DNA of 64,000 bases from Hyposmocoma kahamanoa (GCF_003589595.1 NW_020653337.1:3040561-3104560), one strand, 5' to 3'; positions 46,507 to 57,370 are shown, counted from the stretch's first letter. The notes: generated from the letters alone by a model not told the origin. Translations and numbers: made by a program.

Positions 46507-46761
46507 TATATATTTAAATATATTTCATGTTATGTACAATCTTGTGACATGTACCATGCGCGGTTGCAACTTTTGGTGGGTCGTATTGGATCTTGCAAAG
46601 TTGGTATCAGTTACATATCGCGAGACACGTCTTTGAATGCAGCGCACTTGGAATATAGTATACCACTATTGTGGGCGTGCTGTGTCGGTTACTAACTAAA
46701 GACACTTTATATACGGTGTTTATTGTTATTGTATTATAGTACGATATGACATTTAAAAATG

Positions 46762-46840
46762 ATTAAAAGGCGTATATTTGTTTTTACAAACCAACGTTTC
46801 GGACCTTTTACAGGTCCCATGGTCACGGGTGACTGACAGA
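46762..46840 (-). repeat. GAAACGTTGG palindromic repeat (family P), copy 3
   Basis: On the minus strand: GACCATGGGACCTGTAAAAG, GTCCGAAACGTTGGTTTG and ACAAATATACGCC. The GGACC/GGTCC stem is perfect in this copy. Confidence 0.62.
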
Positions 46841-46980
46841 CAAAGACTGACTTTGTTACAGTCAACTTTTGTATCGATGAAGCTATAACACTTGATAAAG
46901 AAAGTACTATAACTATAAAGGTTTGGGTAATTAAGTAAATTAAACTTCTTCGATTCTTGCTTGGATGACAATTATCTTTG

Positions 46981-47450
46981 GTAGTGACACGTTTAGCTCA
47001 TACACCTGTAATGCGATTCACGTAAGTTCAAGCTATCAAAATATCTTTGAAGTTACGTCGTTAGTCGTTCGATCGAAGTCCTATTCAAAATGGGTATTCA
47101 TTCACGTATCACTTGAACGAACGTTGATATGAGTAGAGTTGAAACGTAACGACTAATAAACGACATCTTGGATTGTGAAATTTGACATTTAGTCGTCGAA
47201 AGTCTATTGAAAGAACTGTCAAAATTTTAGCAGAATACGTATGACTTGCCGTTTAGAGTCGATGTAAGTTCGATTCATATACCAGAATACGCATTAACGA
47301 CATTAGGATCGAACGACTTTAAAATTGGACTCGTTGACGTCCACTGTCACACGTGAATACGAAAAAGCAGTTCAACGACTAAATCGCTACAATATCGTAA
47401 CGGTTTGATTACGTGAATCACCCCACTGTATGAGCTAAACGGGTCACTAC
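46981..47450. mobile_element. TIR element with GTAGTGAC ends (family M4), short copy
   Basis: Terminal inverted repeats of about 42-45 bp: GTAGTGACACGTTTAGCTCA (46,981 on) against GTAGTGACCCGTTTAGCTCA (reverse complement of 47,431-47,450), both continuing to GATTCACGTAA. The interior is dense in AACGACTAA / TTAGTCGTT motifs in both orientations. 470 bp, non-coding, TSD not clear. Confidence 0.82.
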
Positions 47451-47638
47451 AGTGTCTCTGTCAGTCAGCTTTAGAAAGCAGGCGGCGTTAAAAAAGGTAA
47501 TTAAATTGGTTGTTATATTTCCGCGATTTGTACTTAGATAATGAAAATCTTTGGTAGTGACCCGTTCGGCTCTTACAGGGTGCATCTAAATAAATATAAT
47601 TTAGAAGCTTCTTTTGATAAGTTTTTAAATAAATTTTT

Positions 47639-48368
47639 GGGGCAGTAGAGCTGTGAAAGAGTTTGTCCAGAGAGGTACCACCTTACTATTTTTGCCGCCA
47701 AGCAGTTAATGTCAGCATTATGTGTGCCGGTTGGGGTTTGTCAATTTATGTCACTTGTTAACTTATGTCTCAGGGTGACGGGCGCAATGGCAGTGCCCTT
47801 CAGATCGTTGCGATTTAAGAGCTCTCATGCCAAAAAAGTTTTGACGTTGGCTCCGCCCAAATTTGTGAAACAAATATATGCCTGAAGTTCGCGTGACATG
47901 CGACAGGAGATATTGAATTTTGCGCATTAAAAGTACCAAATTCGTTTTAGCGGAATAACTCTAAAACTAAAGGGATTAAAAAAAAAATCCGTAGTGACAG
48001 TTGTCGATCATGCATAAATATAATTAATTATCTAATTTTTGTCCTAATAACCTGTAGCATTTCGAGGATAAATCGAAAAAATGTGAAAATTAGAGGTCAT
48101 TTCGTGATTTTTATCTATCGAGGAAACTTTATTGTTTTATGTTTCTGATTAATGTATATACTTGAATATATCGTGAAGTTACTCATACAATATTTTATTT
48201 TTAACTTTAAAGTGGATATACCCCTCTAAAATCAAATCGAAGATTAGGAATTTTTCCTCTGCTCCCTCTTAAAGTTCTGAATGACGCTGCAACTGTTATG
48301 GACAGGCATGTAGCTTACCATAAGGCGCACGATTTCTTCGTCCCGTCACTTGATATTATAAAAAAAAA
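47639..48368 (+). mobile_element. Family G repeat split by an about 440-bp insertion
   Basis: The first part (47,639-47,830) runs from GGCAGTAGAGCTGTGAAAGA to TTGCGATTTAAGAGCTC. The second (48,270-48,368) resumes at TTAAAGTTCTGAATGACGC and ends TCACTTGATATTATAAAAAA. The family motif TTAAAGCTCT lies on both sides, as expected if duplicated on insertion. The inserted AT-rich 440 bp has no recognised TIR or ORF. Confidence 0.75.
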
Positions 48369-48620
48369 CTTTCCTATGCTAAACAATGTAACTTCCATCC
48401 TTTGAAAAGATAGACAGCTGATATCATGCGACCAAATTAAATAGAACAGCAGTAATACGACGACGTACGTAACTCACTATAATACTTTGTATTGTATTTG
48501 AATGGTTAACCTGACGCCATTACAACTACGTTTGTTTTGCTTGTAAGTGACAGCTGAAGTTTGTTTACTTTTAGTTAATTACCTATTAGATGCGAACGCG
48601 GTACTGCATCGATACAAACG

Positions 48621-48725
48621 CGCGATTGTGTCGCTACACTCGGGATTTATAGGCGATTGCATCGATGCAAGTGTAGCGATGCAATCGCGCGTTACACGAA
48701 CGCGCGTTTGCATCGCCGCTAAAAA
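48621..48725. repeat. CpG-rich imperfect hairpin
   Basis: AACGCGCGATTGTGTCGCTA pairs with TAGCGATGCAATCGCGCGTT, about 26-bp arms around a loop rich in GCATCGATGC. A further CGCGCGTTTGCATCG copy lies just downstream. A 64-codon ORF over it is incidental. Confidence 0.7.
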
Positions 48726-49154
48726 GGCCATGTATGTGTAACCACTCTTATACTATATGAACTTCTATACGACCTATATTTCAACAAATACAGCTATGAT
48801 AATAAACTAATAATCCCAGCCGGTTGGCGTGTCTCAGAGGGGATTTGTTCAATAAACCGGTTACAATTTAAGCTATTGGAAATAAAAACACGATGTTGGT
48901 AACTACAAGGCTTAGATAACATTAACAACTATTATTATTTATGGAATGTATATACGTTAAAAACCACAGCACGCAGTATGTTTGTTCAGATTACGACAAT
49001 ACATCTTTATTTCATAAATAAACAATTTACATTTGAAATCGTCACAATGATTAAACTCTACTACTCTTTCGTAAAGCAGATTCCCCGATAAGTAAACATT
49101 ATAACAATATTTATATAGCAGTTAATAAGTTAGCAGCGCGAGGCCGAATCTTGT

Positions 49155-49500
49155 AATGATGTAGTAGTGGTAGAGGTCCTTGTAAAAGAGTTCTTACCTA
49201 CTTCTGCAGCCAAGTATTAGCATGATACTTTAGGGGTAGTTCTTTGTAAATAAACATTTGTATTTTTTTATTACCACCTGGTGGTAAGCGACATGCCTAT
49301 CTATAGTTGCAGTGTCACTCAGGGCTTTAAGTGGCAAAGATCTTAGTGTCACTGCCACTGTGCTCGTCACCCTGATACATAAATTGACAACCGTATCTAC
49401 CTGTAATTTCACCAGCACCTTTACCCTTCCAAACCGGAACGCAGTAATGCTTACATTACTGCTTGGCGGCAGAAATAGGGAAGGTGGCAGTACTTTCCTT
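49155..49500. mobile_element. Two family G pieces, opposite orientation
   Basis: 49,155-49,215 is a plus-strand head (GGTCCTTGTAAAAGAGTTC). 49,262-49,500 is a minus-strand copy with TTTTTTTATTACCACCTGGT, the hairpin GCAGTAATG/CATTACTGC intact, and CAGTACTTTCCT. Between them lies AAATAAACATTTGTATT, also seen at 17,540. Confidence 0.75.
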
Positions 49501-50040
49501 TATTTAGAAACTTATCAAAAAAAGCGTCAAAATTATATTTATTTAGAGGCAACTTGTAAGAGCCGAACGGGTCACTACTAAAGATTTTCAATATTCAATT
49601 TAATGACCTTTTTTTACGCCGACTGCTTTGTATAGCTGACAGGCAGATATACTGTCTTTTTGTTCATATTTTCGGCTTTATTCTGGTTTTTATATCGACG
49701 ATGGAATATGATAAGAAATAGAGAGCCGTTGGTGCCTAGTCTTTTCTTAGTTTTCATTTAGTATAAAGTGTTTGTCCCACTATAGTTTTAAACCTCGTAT
49801 TAACGGCAAATTTTGAATATCAACTGGAATCTTATAAAAGCGTACCTATACATTGCTCCTTACATGAATTTGTTACTAATATTTTGTGTGTGTAATTTAT
49901 CCCTTCGCCGCACATTTTGTGGGAATGGCTAGTATGTCAATGACATAAGGATGGAGAGAATTCTTAATATCTAGTCGACTGCAGGAGGAACAGTGAAGAT
50001 GGAACTAAATTTTAAATAATCTCAGTACAGAGTACTAAAA

Positions 50041-50272
50041 AAACCGACCTCGAAAATCGGTTCTCACTGCTCAAAGTAGAGAGAGAAAAACGCCTTGAAT
50101 TGGAGAATAGCAAAATCAATCATTAAAATAATTGCTCCGTAAGTAAAATTTAGGCGCTATTTATAAAAATGAATCTTCATACGTAAACAGCCACCCTTAG
50201 AGGTGGATGATTTTCTTCAAAATGAAATAGGACCACTATGGAGGTACCTCCTTTTCAACAAAAAGTGAAAGT
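50041..50272 (-). mobile_element. Family D element fragment
   Basis: AACCGACCTCGAAAATCGGT and then, antisense, the interior phrases of 16,957-17,391 (AACGCCTTGAATTGGAG; GCCACCCTTAGAGGTGG; CCACTATGGAGGTACC). The far end is missing. Preceded by AATCTCAGTACAGAGTACTA. Confidence 0.72.
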
Positions 50273-50387
50273 TGGAACGTTGAAAGTGGGAACGTTATTC
50301 AACACGTAAATTTCATGCCTATACCTTCCTCATATAGAACCGAACCCGCGCCACCTATATGAGAGAGTTGCAGTAGAACTTGAGAAT

Positions 50388-50445
50388 TTACCTATTTCTA
50401 CCACCAGGCGCAAGATATGTTCGTCCCATTACTTGCTTTCACAGA
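50388..50445 (+). repeat. Family G fragment
   Basis: TTTACCTATTTCTACCACCA joined directly to GGCGCAAGATATGTTCGTCC: head and tail parts of family G with the middle deleted. Confidence 0.5.
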
Positions 50446-50582
50446 AAAAAGACAGGCATTCCAATCTCGATTCTCACCAAACTACACTCTTCATAGCAGC
50501 TTATCTACCAGCGTCCGGACAAGTACTATTTTCCTCTACCTGGCGATCTTAGTTTAAAGTTTTAAAAATTTCACAACAGCAC

Positions 50583-50665
50583 CCGAGGATCACGATGCGC
50601 TGCAAAGTTTCTGGACGGAGATAGAGCCGTTTGATATACACAGCCCGATACCAAGTTCCGAACTT
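50583..50665 (+). pseudogene. Possible BEL/Pao polyprotein fragment
   Basis: One frame reads EDHDALQSFWTEIEPFDI, resembling the conserved LxxFWE/T segment N-terminal to the RT of BEL/Pao LTR elements (family knowledge). Only about 25 residues; no RT or protease motif follows. Weak. Confidence 0.28.
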
Positions 50666-51135
50666 GCACACGCTATAAATACAGACTTCCTATACATTGA
50701 GATAAGAGTGCAGTTTCCTTGGAATTTCTAAAGATATCTTTTGACCTATATAATTTCTGTGCCCAGTTGGGGGACTTAAAAAGCACTACTAGGAATATGA
50801 GAGAGACGGGTTCTTTGCTTTAAGGGGTGGATGTCTATCAAGAAGCGGTTTTTGGGCCATATTCAACTACTATAGTGGGTGATAGCGCTCAAACGTGGTG
50901 AACTCAAGCAACCGCCAACTAGAAGCCACGCGTATGCGTGATGCCAAGGGGTTTTGGGAAGCCACTATAAGGTAGAAGTTTATTTATGTACACCAATATA
51001 TTTGTATGTAGGTACAACATGTTTATTTATCACAGTGTAACCTTTTACTAATACATTTAAATTTTTACCATTGGCGCACTACGTGTCCTTCTCTGTTTAG
51101 TTTCATCTACCGTTTTTGTTTTTGTGTGTGAGCAA
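50666..51135. other. No recognised feature
   Basis: Nothing supported. Confidence 0.4.
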
Positions 51136-51139
51136 TAAA

Positions 51140-51260
51140 ACGTATGTCATCATCTTCATCATCAGCTTATCGCAGTCCACTGCTAGACATACGTAATACT
51201 TGGACTTTGGTTTTGACATAGGCTACTTCCAATCTCAACTTGTCGCATCCATTTGCTGAG
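51140..51260 (-). repeat. LINE-associated repeat phrase
   Basis: CATCTTCATCATCAGCTTAT and CGCAGTCCACTGCTAGACAT are a variant of a phrase abundant in lepidopteran genomes as antisense LINE (RTE-like) 3' sequence (from memory). No coding motif survives. Confidence 0.4.
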
Positions 51261-51966
51261 CCATGGTCTCGTCTCAAGCACTCACTACTGCCACTACAGC
51301 TTGCTTATTCTGCCAGGTACATACCTGCCTCATACGACGACCTCGGTTCTCAGTCGGATAACCTCATTCCGTACGTCGTCCTTCAGAGAAACTTCGAGCA
51401 TAGTTCGTTCCATATCTCACTGAGCTACTTTTAACTGGTGGATTAGAATAAAATGTATACATATATCTATCGATCTAAGTAGTAAATGAAACATATAATT
51501 CACATGACCACACATGCAGACACACGCTCGCAGACGTAAATTTTTTTCTGTGTTAAATGATCTAGGACCTAGGCCATCACTATTTCTTATTTAATCTATC
51601 GATACCGCTTTAAGCAAAATAAATTAAACGATTTCACAATAAAGTGTGTGTAACAGTGCACTGGTATAGATATTTCGATTTGTATTGGTTGTGCAGATAC
51701 AATAAACATTTATGGCGTCGTAAATCGTCTGGAAGTTATTAGACATTAGAAACTTGTTGGACAAGTAGATAGTTGCCATTTGACTGCAAATAACATCAAA
51801 ATGCAGAGAAAGGTACGTTATTATGAAATATAAGCTTGTGTTATAAATTCTAAAGCTTGATGCTACGTTTTGAAATCTTTGTATAATAAAACCAGATGTG
51901 ATCATACGCCAAAAGTGTTTTGAAAGACATAAAAATAACACAAAATAAGTAACAAATTTTAGTAGC
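51261..51966. other. No recognised gene
   Basis: A 114-codon minus-strand ORF (51,624-51,968) is hydrophobic and AT-driven. No start context, domain or splice signal supports it. Confidence 0.35.
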
Positions 51967-51967
51967 A

Positions 51968-52190
51968 ATATAGCACCTTGTGAAAGAGTTCGTCTAGGGA
52001 AATACAGCCTCTTTACTCAATTCTGCTGCCAAACAGTAATGTGAGAGAGAGTAATAACTGAGTTTCAGTTTTGAAGAGCGAAGGTGCTCACGAAATTACA
52101 AGCACATGGGACTTGTCAACTTATGTCTCATGATGACGGGCTCAGTGGCAGTGCCCCTCAGATCTCTGCGATTTAAAGCTCTGAAGGGCA
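51968..52190 (+). mobile_element. Family G dispersed repeat, 3'-truncated
   Basis: From TAGCACCTTGTGAAAGAG to GATTTAAAGCTCTGAAGGG. The hairpin is disrupted by a GAGAGAGTAATAAC change. Confidence 0.78.
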
Positions 52191-52940
52191 ACTGGGCATT
52201 TCTCCAAAGTGGGAAATTTTCTCTGACCTTGCACTAAAGGCACTTAGTTGTCAAAACAAAAATGTACATAAAAAGGGTATATAGTATAGATCGAAAACTA
52301 ACTGGAGAGCACAAAATTCCCTTCCCAATAAACCTTTCAGACCTAATTGAAAAAAAAACCGAAATACCTAAAATCTGACAACGGCGCGGCGGCGGCGTGT
52401 CCCGAATGCAGACTCCAATACAAAGTGTAAATTTTCTCAAAATTGAAACCGTATATCAATATTAGACTTTACTTCACATGTAATAAACTAGATGACAGTA
52501 CTTATAATCTGTATTTCACAATAAATTAGACAATAGTTTTATCACAATACCAAGATTGCTACAGTCCCAGGCTTACGTCGGAATTCGGTCACTTACTAAC
52601 TATTAGAAGACGAAAAGAAAGGCTGTAAATACAATGATATAAAAAAGGTACAAACAATATAAAACACTGCCTACTAGTACCGAACAGGCGAAAGTCCAGG
52701 TACAAATTCCAAGAGGGTTTATATGCGTATGTATATCTAATGCTTTATAAACAGATTAAGTGGAGTTGGAGTTTGGCATGATGATAAAGAAGCACGTCCT
52801 TTCGCTTCGAGAATTTTTATGAGAGTGATGACTGATTATGGAACGAACGTAAGAATAATGAAGGAAAAGGAATCGAAAATGATTCAAAATTTTAAAGGTG
52901 ACCAGGAACCAGTAAAGAAGGTAATAAATAAAGGGATGCA
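52191..52940. other. No recognised feature
   Basis: A short (GGC)n-like CpG tract at 52,380-52,402 is the only compositional outlier. Confidence 0.35.
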
Positions 52941-52942
52941 CA

Positions 52943-53200
52943 ACCCTACCTATTTCTGCCGCCAAGCAGTGATGTGGGCGTTACTGCGTTTCGGTTTTGT
53001 AGGATAAGGATGTTGGTGAAATTACAGGCACGTGGGACTTATCAACTTGTGTCTCAGAGTGATGGGCGCAGTGCCAGTGCGTCTCAGATTTTTGCGATTT
53101 GAAGCTCTGAGAGGCACTGCAACTGTCATGGACAGGCGTGTCGCCTGCTACCAGGCGCACGACTTGTTCATCCCATCATTTGGTATCATGCAAAAGGCAG
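52943..53200 (+). mobile_element. Family G dispersed repeat, 5'-truncated
   Basis: Starts at CCTACCTATTTCTGCCGCCA; the middle is well preserved. The ORF through it gives the family peptide with MDRRVACYQ. Ends near CATCATTTGGTATCATGCAA. Confidence 0.8.
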
Positions 53201-54070
53201 TACTATATTGTTTACGTAATTAGGCTTCCGAGAAGCAATCTTTTTGCTATTTTATGCAGGTCTTTGGTGGTGGACAAACTCACTTTATCGTGCGATGTCG
53301 GGAGTAAAAGCTAGTTTTCTATTAAAACCCAAGACATATTGTAAGCCAAAAGTCCGTGGACTCGATAGACTTTAGCCAGAGTCCATTAAGATGATTTGTT
53401 AGGCAATTTGTTGCCTTCTTGCTTATCTTTATAGTTGATTTTGTATTAAAAATGGATCGAACTAAATTGTACCTACCATAGCGTTTATTTATCGGATTTT
53501 TTGTTGCTCTGTCTGGTGAGTGAACTTTGCGAATAGCTGTCCTTGTCTAACCCGTTTCGAGTATTGTCTCTTCTTACTTGATGACAGTAGGATTATTTGA
53601 AATTGAACAATCTTGACTTGAAAAAAGGTTTTAGAAGAAACGTAGAACAAGCAGCTACTTTGGAAACTATATAGTCTTGACAAGTGATTTTTGCATAAGA
53701 ATTTGAGGGAGACTGATAAACTGTAACATAATGCAATAATAAAAGGAAACACAAATTAATTAATGAAAATTAGTCAAATGGGTCTATAAATCACCTACGG
53801 AGGATTCTGAAATATATATTACTGGTTAATAGTCTTCCCGTTATAGTTAAAATTTTACTAAAAATTAACAAATATCACATTTAATAACACACACATTAAT
53901 ATTCAAAAATATTCAACAGCTACGCAACATAAAGACAAATGAAAATAATTCTGCATTCATTATTATGATTTCTAAATTTAACTTTGTCTCGTTTCTATCG
54001 ATTTATTGATACACTGGAAAAAATAACGGATTCCAGTCAAGTCTTGTTTGGCGAATTCTTTTGTAATCAT
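53201..54070. other. No recognised feature
   Basis: An 87-codon minus-strand ORF at 53,489-53,752 has no supporting evidence. Confidence 0.35.
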
Positions 54071-54154
54071 CGTGTTTGTTGTTGCAATAACTGTGTTTAT
54101 TGTTGCATTCATTGTGTTTGTTGTTGCATTAATTGTGTTTGTTCTTGCAAACAC
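54071..54154. repeat. 21-bp tandem repeat, 4 units
   Basis: Units CGTGTTTGTTGTTGCAATAA+C, TGTGTTTATTGTTGCATTCA+T, TGTGTTTGTTGTTGCATTAA+T and TGTGTTTGTTCTTGCAAACA+C. As 21 is a multiple of 3, ORFs on both strands stay open through it and give seven-residue repeats; I regard them as non-coding. Confidence 0.85.
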
Positions 54155-54499
54155 ATTCTTGATAGGTTCAGATGGAAACAAGTTACATTATCACCTTACG
54201 CACCATCTTGTTTATTTTTTATTTTTTTTACTGTAGCATAAACAAGTGCACATTCTATAGAACTAGTTTTTACACCGCTTCCTGGAAAACTTATAAATTT
54301 TTCAATTTTACATCTAAAGTTTTAAAAATGTCCTTTATCGCATAAAATTAAGAGTTAATGTGTGTTTATTTTGTTTCATATGGTTTTTAAGGTTTTAAAA
54401 CGCGGTTAAATGGTTATGGTTATTGTCACGGTGATGTTTTCCTTTCAAAAACGAAGGTGTTAATGTTTTGGGGAGTTCATATGGGGAGTTCTATAAAGA

Positions 54500-54548
54500 C
54501 GGCCTCTGTGGCCGATTTGGTTTGGTTTTGATTCGAGGTTCACTGTCC
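54500..54548 (+). repeat. S2-like tRNA head relic
   Basis: GGCCTCTGTGGCCGATTTGG and GATTCGAGGTTCACTG recall the S2 head (GCCTCCGTGGCCGA) with a destroyed B box; no body follows. Confidence 0.35.
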
Positions 54549-54629
54549 CGAACTTAAGAATTCATAGGTGTACTCCTGGTTAATGAATAATCACGACTTT
54601 CAAAAATGTATTTACTTCATATTCATAAT

Positions 54630-54705
54630 TACATTTTTTTTTATAATATTGTGTGACGGGACGGACAAGCCGTGCGCCTGGCGACATGCTACACGCCAGT
54701 TAGTA
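54630..54705 (-). repeat. Family G 3'-end fragment
   Basis: TTTTTTTTATAATATTGTGT and GACGGGACGGACAAGCCGTG, then GCTACACGCCAGTT: the A-rich 3' terminal 75 bp only. Confidence 0.65.
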
Positions 54706-54920
54706 AGAGAATTGGGATGAAATTTTGTAGGTTCAGTTTGGATGAGTTCAAGATACGAAATTTATAATTTTTCTTTCTTTCATTTTTTTTATTTATTAGC
54801 ACACTATATACATGGCGTTACGCAGTAAAGGGACACGGAATGAAATACCGTAAATATTGTAGATAAGATATTTTGCGTCATGGATACATTATTTTATTTT
54901 TAAAAGTAAGTAATACCTTC

Positions 54921-54971
54921 TGCATTTAAAGACTTAAAAAGTTGCGTATTCTTTTTAAGTCTTTGAATGTA
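54921..54971. repeat. 21-bp inverted repeat
   Basis: TGCATTTAAAGACTTAAAAAG and, after 9 bases, CTTTTTAAGTCTTTGAATGTA. The arms differ at two positions; weaker pairing continues outward. Confidence 0.75.
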
Positions 54972-55025
54972 GTTATTACCCGATGAGGCAAGCAACTTTT
55001 GAATGCAGTATTTTTAAAAATAAAA

Positions 55026-55200
55026 TTACTCCACTTGTTTGTTAGAATTATTAATATAAACTTCGAAGAGAAAGAAAAATTCCCTCGTTCTGACAGGATC
55101 CGAACCTACGTCTAAACCAGTGTCACCAATCAACCAACTGAGCTACAGATGGAGTCCGGAGACTTTACGAATTTCCTTAAGTCTTTGTTACAGATAAATG
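55026..55200 (-). mobile_element. SINE related to the composite element, different tRNA head
   Basis: CACTTGTTTGTTAGAATTAT and TAATATAAACTTCGAAGAG are the terminus. On the minus strand the tRNA-like module has A box TAGCTCAGTTGG and B box GGTTCGGATCC. A second case of the shared ends carrying an unlike head (compare 29,388-29,690). Confidence 0.68.
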
Positions 55201-55292
55201 CTAAAAACCCAATACAGAAGACGTTTAAAGTATCCTAGTAACCCTCGGTGTCCGATAGGCGTCAGACGCTCTGAATATTATGACAGAGCTAG

Positions 55293-55570
55293 TAGCAGCA
55301 GAGCTCCTTGTGAAAGAGTTCGTCCAGGGAAGTACTGCCACCTTACCTATTTCTGCTGCCAAGCAGTAATGCGAGAATTACTGCGTTCCGGTTTTGAAGG
55401 GTGCAGGTGAAATTACAGGCACATGAGACTTATCAACTTATATCTCAGACTGACGGGCGCAGTGGCAGATCTTTGTGTTTTAAAGCTCTGAGTGGCTCAG
55501 CAACTGTTATGGACAGGCGTGTCGCTAACCATCAGGCGTATGACATGTTCGTCTTTGGTATAAAAAAAGT
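55293..55570 (+). mobile_element. Family G dispersed repeat, near full length
   Basis: GCAGCAGAGCTCCTTGTGAA to TGTTCGTCTTTGGTATAAAA. The 5' part AGTTCGTCCAGGGAAGTACT is intact; the GTGCCCCTCA part is deleted. Confidence 0.85.
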
Positions 55571-55615
55571 CTATTGAATGTCAGGATGTTTTACCACCAT
55601 GATATTATTTTTTTT

Positions 55616-55823
55616 TGTGAAATTACTCCACTGGTTTGTTACAATTATTAATACAAAGATCCAAAACTTAGAAAAAATTTCTTCGATCCGGCTGGATTCG
55701 AACCAACAACGTCGTTAAGCAAACCGTTCCAGACGCTATGCCAACTATGCCACGGAACGGAACGCACGAATTCTTCTATGTGCTTGTTGCAGATTTTTCT
55801 TTTGAGAAATCCGGCAAACCACG
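55616..55823 (-). mobile_element. Composite tRNA-like element fragment
   Basis: GTGAAATTACTCCACTGGTT, TAATTATTAATACAAAGATC, B box GGATTCGAACC (plus view), A box CCAACTATGCCA, then TTCTATGTGCTTGTTGCAGA. It stops abruptly before the next family G piece. Confidence 0.78.
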
Positions 55824-55936
55824 ATCGTTGCGATTTAAATATCTGAGTGGCACTGCAATTGTTATTGGACAGGCGTGTCGCTTGCCACCAGGCTCACGAC
55901 TTGTTCGTTCCGACACTTGATATTATTAAAAAATAT
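55824..55936 (+). mobile_element. Family G 3' half
   Basis: Starts CGATCGTTGCGATTTAAATA and ends ACACTTGATATTATTAAAAA. Confidence 0.78.
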
Positions 55937-56360
55937 ATCAAACTTGAAAAAAATCTTACATCACCCCAAAAGTAAAGTCGATGCATCTAACAGACTTCCG
56001 ATCGGCCATGACGGGATTTGTGTTGCTATTCAAAAATTGACGCTGAGTATCAGTACGTACCACAAAGCTGGAGGAAGCGGCCGCCTCTAACGGCGTCGTT
56101 ACGGTTTCTAACGGCCGTTATCTGCGATCCAGGGCGGGCGGAAGGCCACCTGGCTAACCGCCCGCCTTAATGCGTCCGCACTTATTTATTCGACGACTCG
56201 CGATATGTTTCCTGAGATCGTAATCATTAATACAAGGGTAGGTCTGCACAATGGCTTTTCATATAAAAGCTGACATGTTACATTTACATCCAATAATGTA
56301 AATATTACACTACACGTACTGGGCGCGGGTTTCATCTAAAAGGATCGCCTCAGTTTTAGT

Positions 56361-56850
56361 AGCCGAGCTCCTTGTGCGTGACTGCGTACCTCATCTATTT
56401 ATCCCGTCATGCATTAATGTAAGTATTATTGGGTTCCGTTGAAGGGTAAGGGTGCTGGTGGAATTACAGGCACATGGGATTTGATAACTTAGGTCTCTGA
56501 TCTTTGCGATTTAAAGCTCTGTTGCTTGAGAGCGACACAAAGCGAGACATCTCTTTTTTATAACATCAAGTGACGGAACAAACAAGTCGTGCGCCTGCAA
56601 TGGAAAGCTACACGCCTGTCCATAACTGTTGCAGTACCAATCAAAGCTTTAATTACTAAGACCTGAGGGGCACTACCCCTGCGCTTGTCACCCTGAGACA
56701 TAAGTTGACAAGTCCCATGTGCCTGTAATTTCACCAGCACCCTTACCCTTCTAAACCGTTACGTAATGCTCACATTACTGCTTGGCGGCACAAATAGGTG
56801 GCAGTACTTCCCTGGACGAACTCTTTCACAAGGAGCTCCACTGTTACTAA
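56361..56850. mobile_element. Two family G copies tail-to-tail
   Basis: 56,361-56,530 is a plus-strand copy (GAGCTCCTTGTGCGTGACTG to GATTTAAAGCTCTG). 56,551-56,850 is a minus-strand, nearly full-length copy (TTTTTTATAACATCAAGTGA to GGAGCTCCACTGTTACTAAA). Together they form an imperfect inverted repeat of about 490 bp. Confidence 0.8.
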
Positions 56851-57370
56851 AATTCGAATGGCTTTTAAACTTGAACTTAAAGGGAAAACAAATAACAGTC
56901 CTTTTTCCCGTTATCTTATCGCATTATTTTATACATATTCCAGTCGAAAACTATGGGATGTACTGACAGGATTCCAATAATAGTACTGTATATAATATAT
57001 TATATGTACCTATGTATACGTACAGAAAATATGCAAATACACTTCATCAAAACGCTGGCGTCATTCCGCCGGATAATAAGTTTTGCCCTACAATCTCTGC
57101 ATTGTAACTCCTTGAATAAACCCAAGTTTTAACACGTAGGTGTCTATGTAGTAACCAAATGAACATTTATTAGGCGCACCGTATCGCCGCCCGCCCAGAT
57201 GGTATCGCCGCCCGCCCTGCAGGCTCTAATTGAAAATATATCGAGTACCCACCGTTAATGGCTGCGATAGTGTACACTAAAGGTGAATGTTAGTTTTTTA
57301 ATGTTGATATTGGTTATAATAATGCTGGGTAATTTTCTGAAAAATTTTTCTGAAAATATGTTAAATAAAA
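56851..57370. other. No recognised gene
   Basis: A short direct duplication GGTATCGCCGCCCGCCC / CGTATCGCCGCCCGCCC at 57,181-57,217 is the only structure noted. Confidence 0.4.

Larger units (their letters stand above)
47542..49590. mobile_element. About 2 kb block bounded by 36-bp TIRs (family M4 type)
   Basis: Left end TGAAAATCTTTGGTAGTGAC plus CCGTTCGGCTCTTACA (47,542-47,577). The right end (49,555-49,590) is its reverse complement with one mismatch. The termini share GTAGTGACCCGTT and GCTC with the 46,981 element. Between them lie two sets of family G pieces, a CpG hairpin and unassigned DNA, with no transposase recognised. Either a transposon filled by later insertions or two solo ends that trap unrelated DNA. 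Confidence 0.65.

Noticed and set aside
51624..51968. A 114-codon membrane-protein-like ORF on minus.
   Set aside because: Hydrophobicity follows from AT-rich codons; part of the sequence recurs as a repeat near 16.88 kb.
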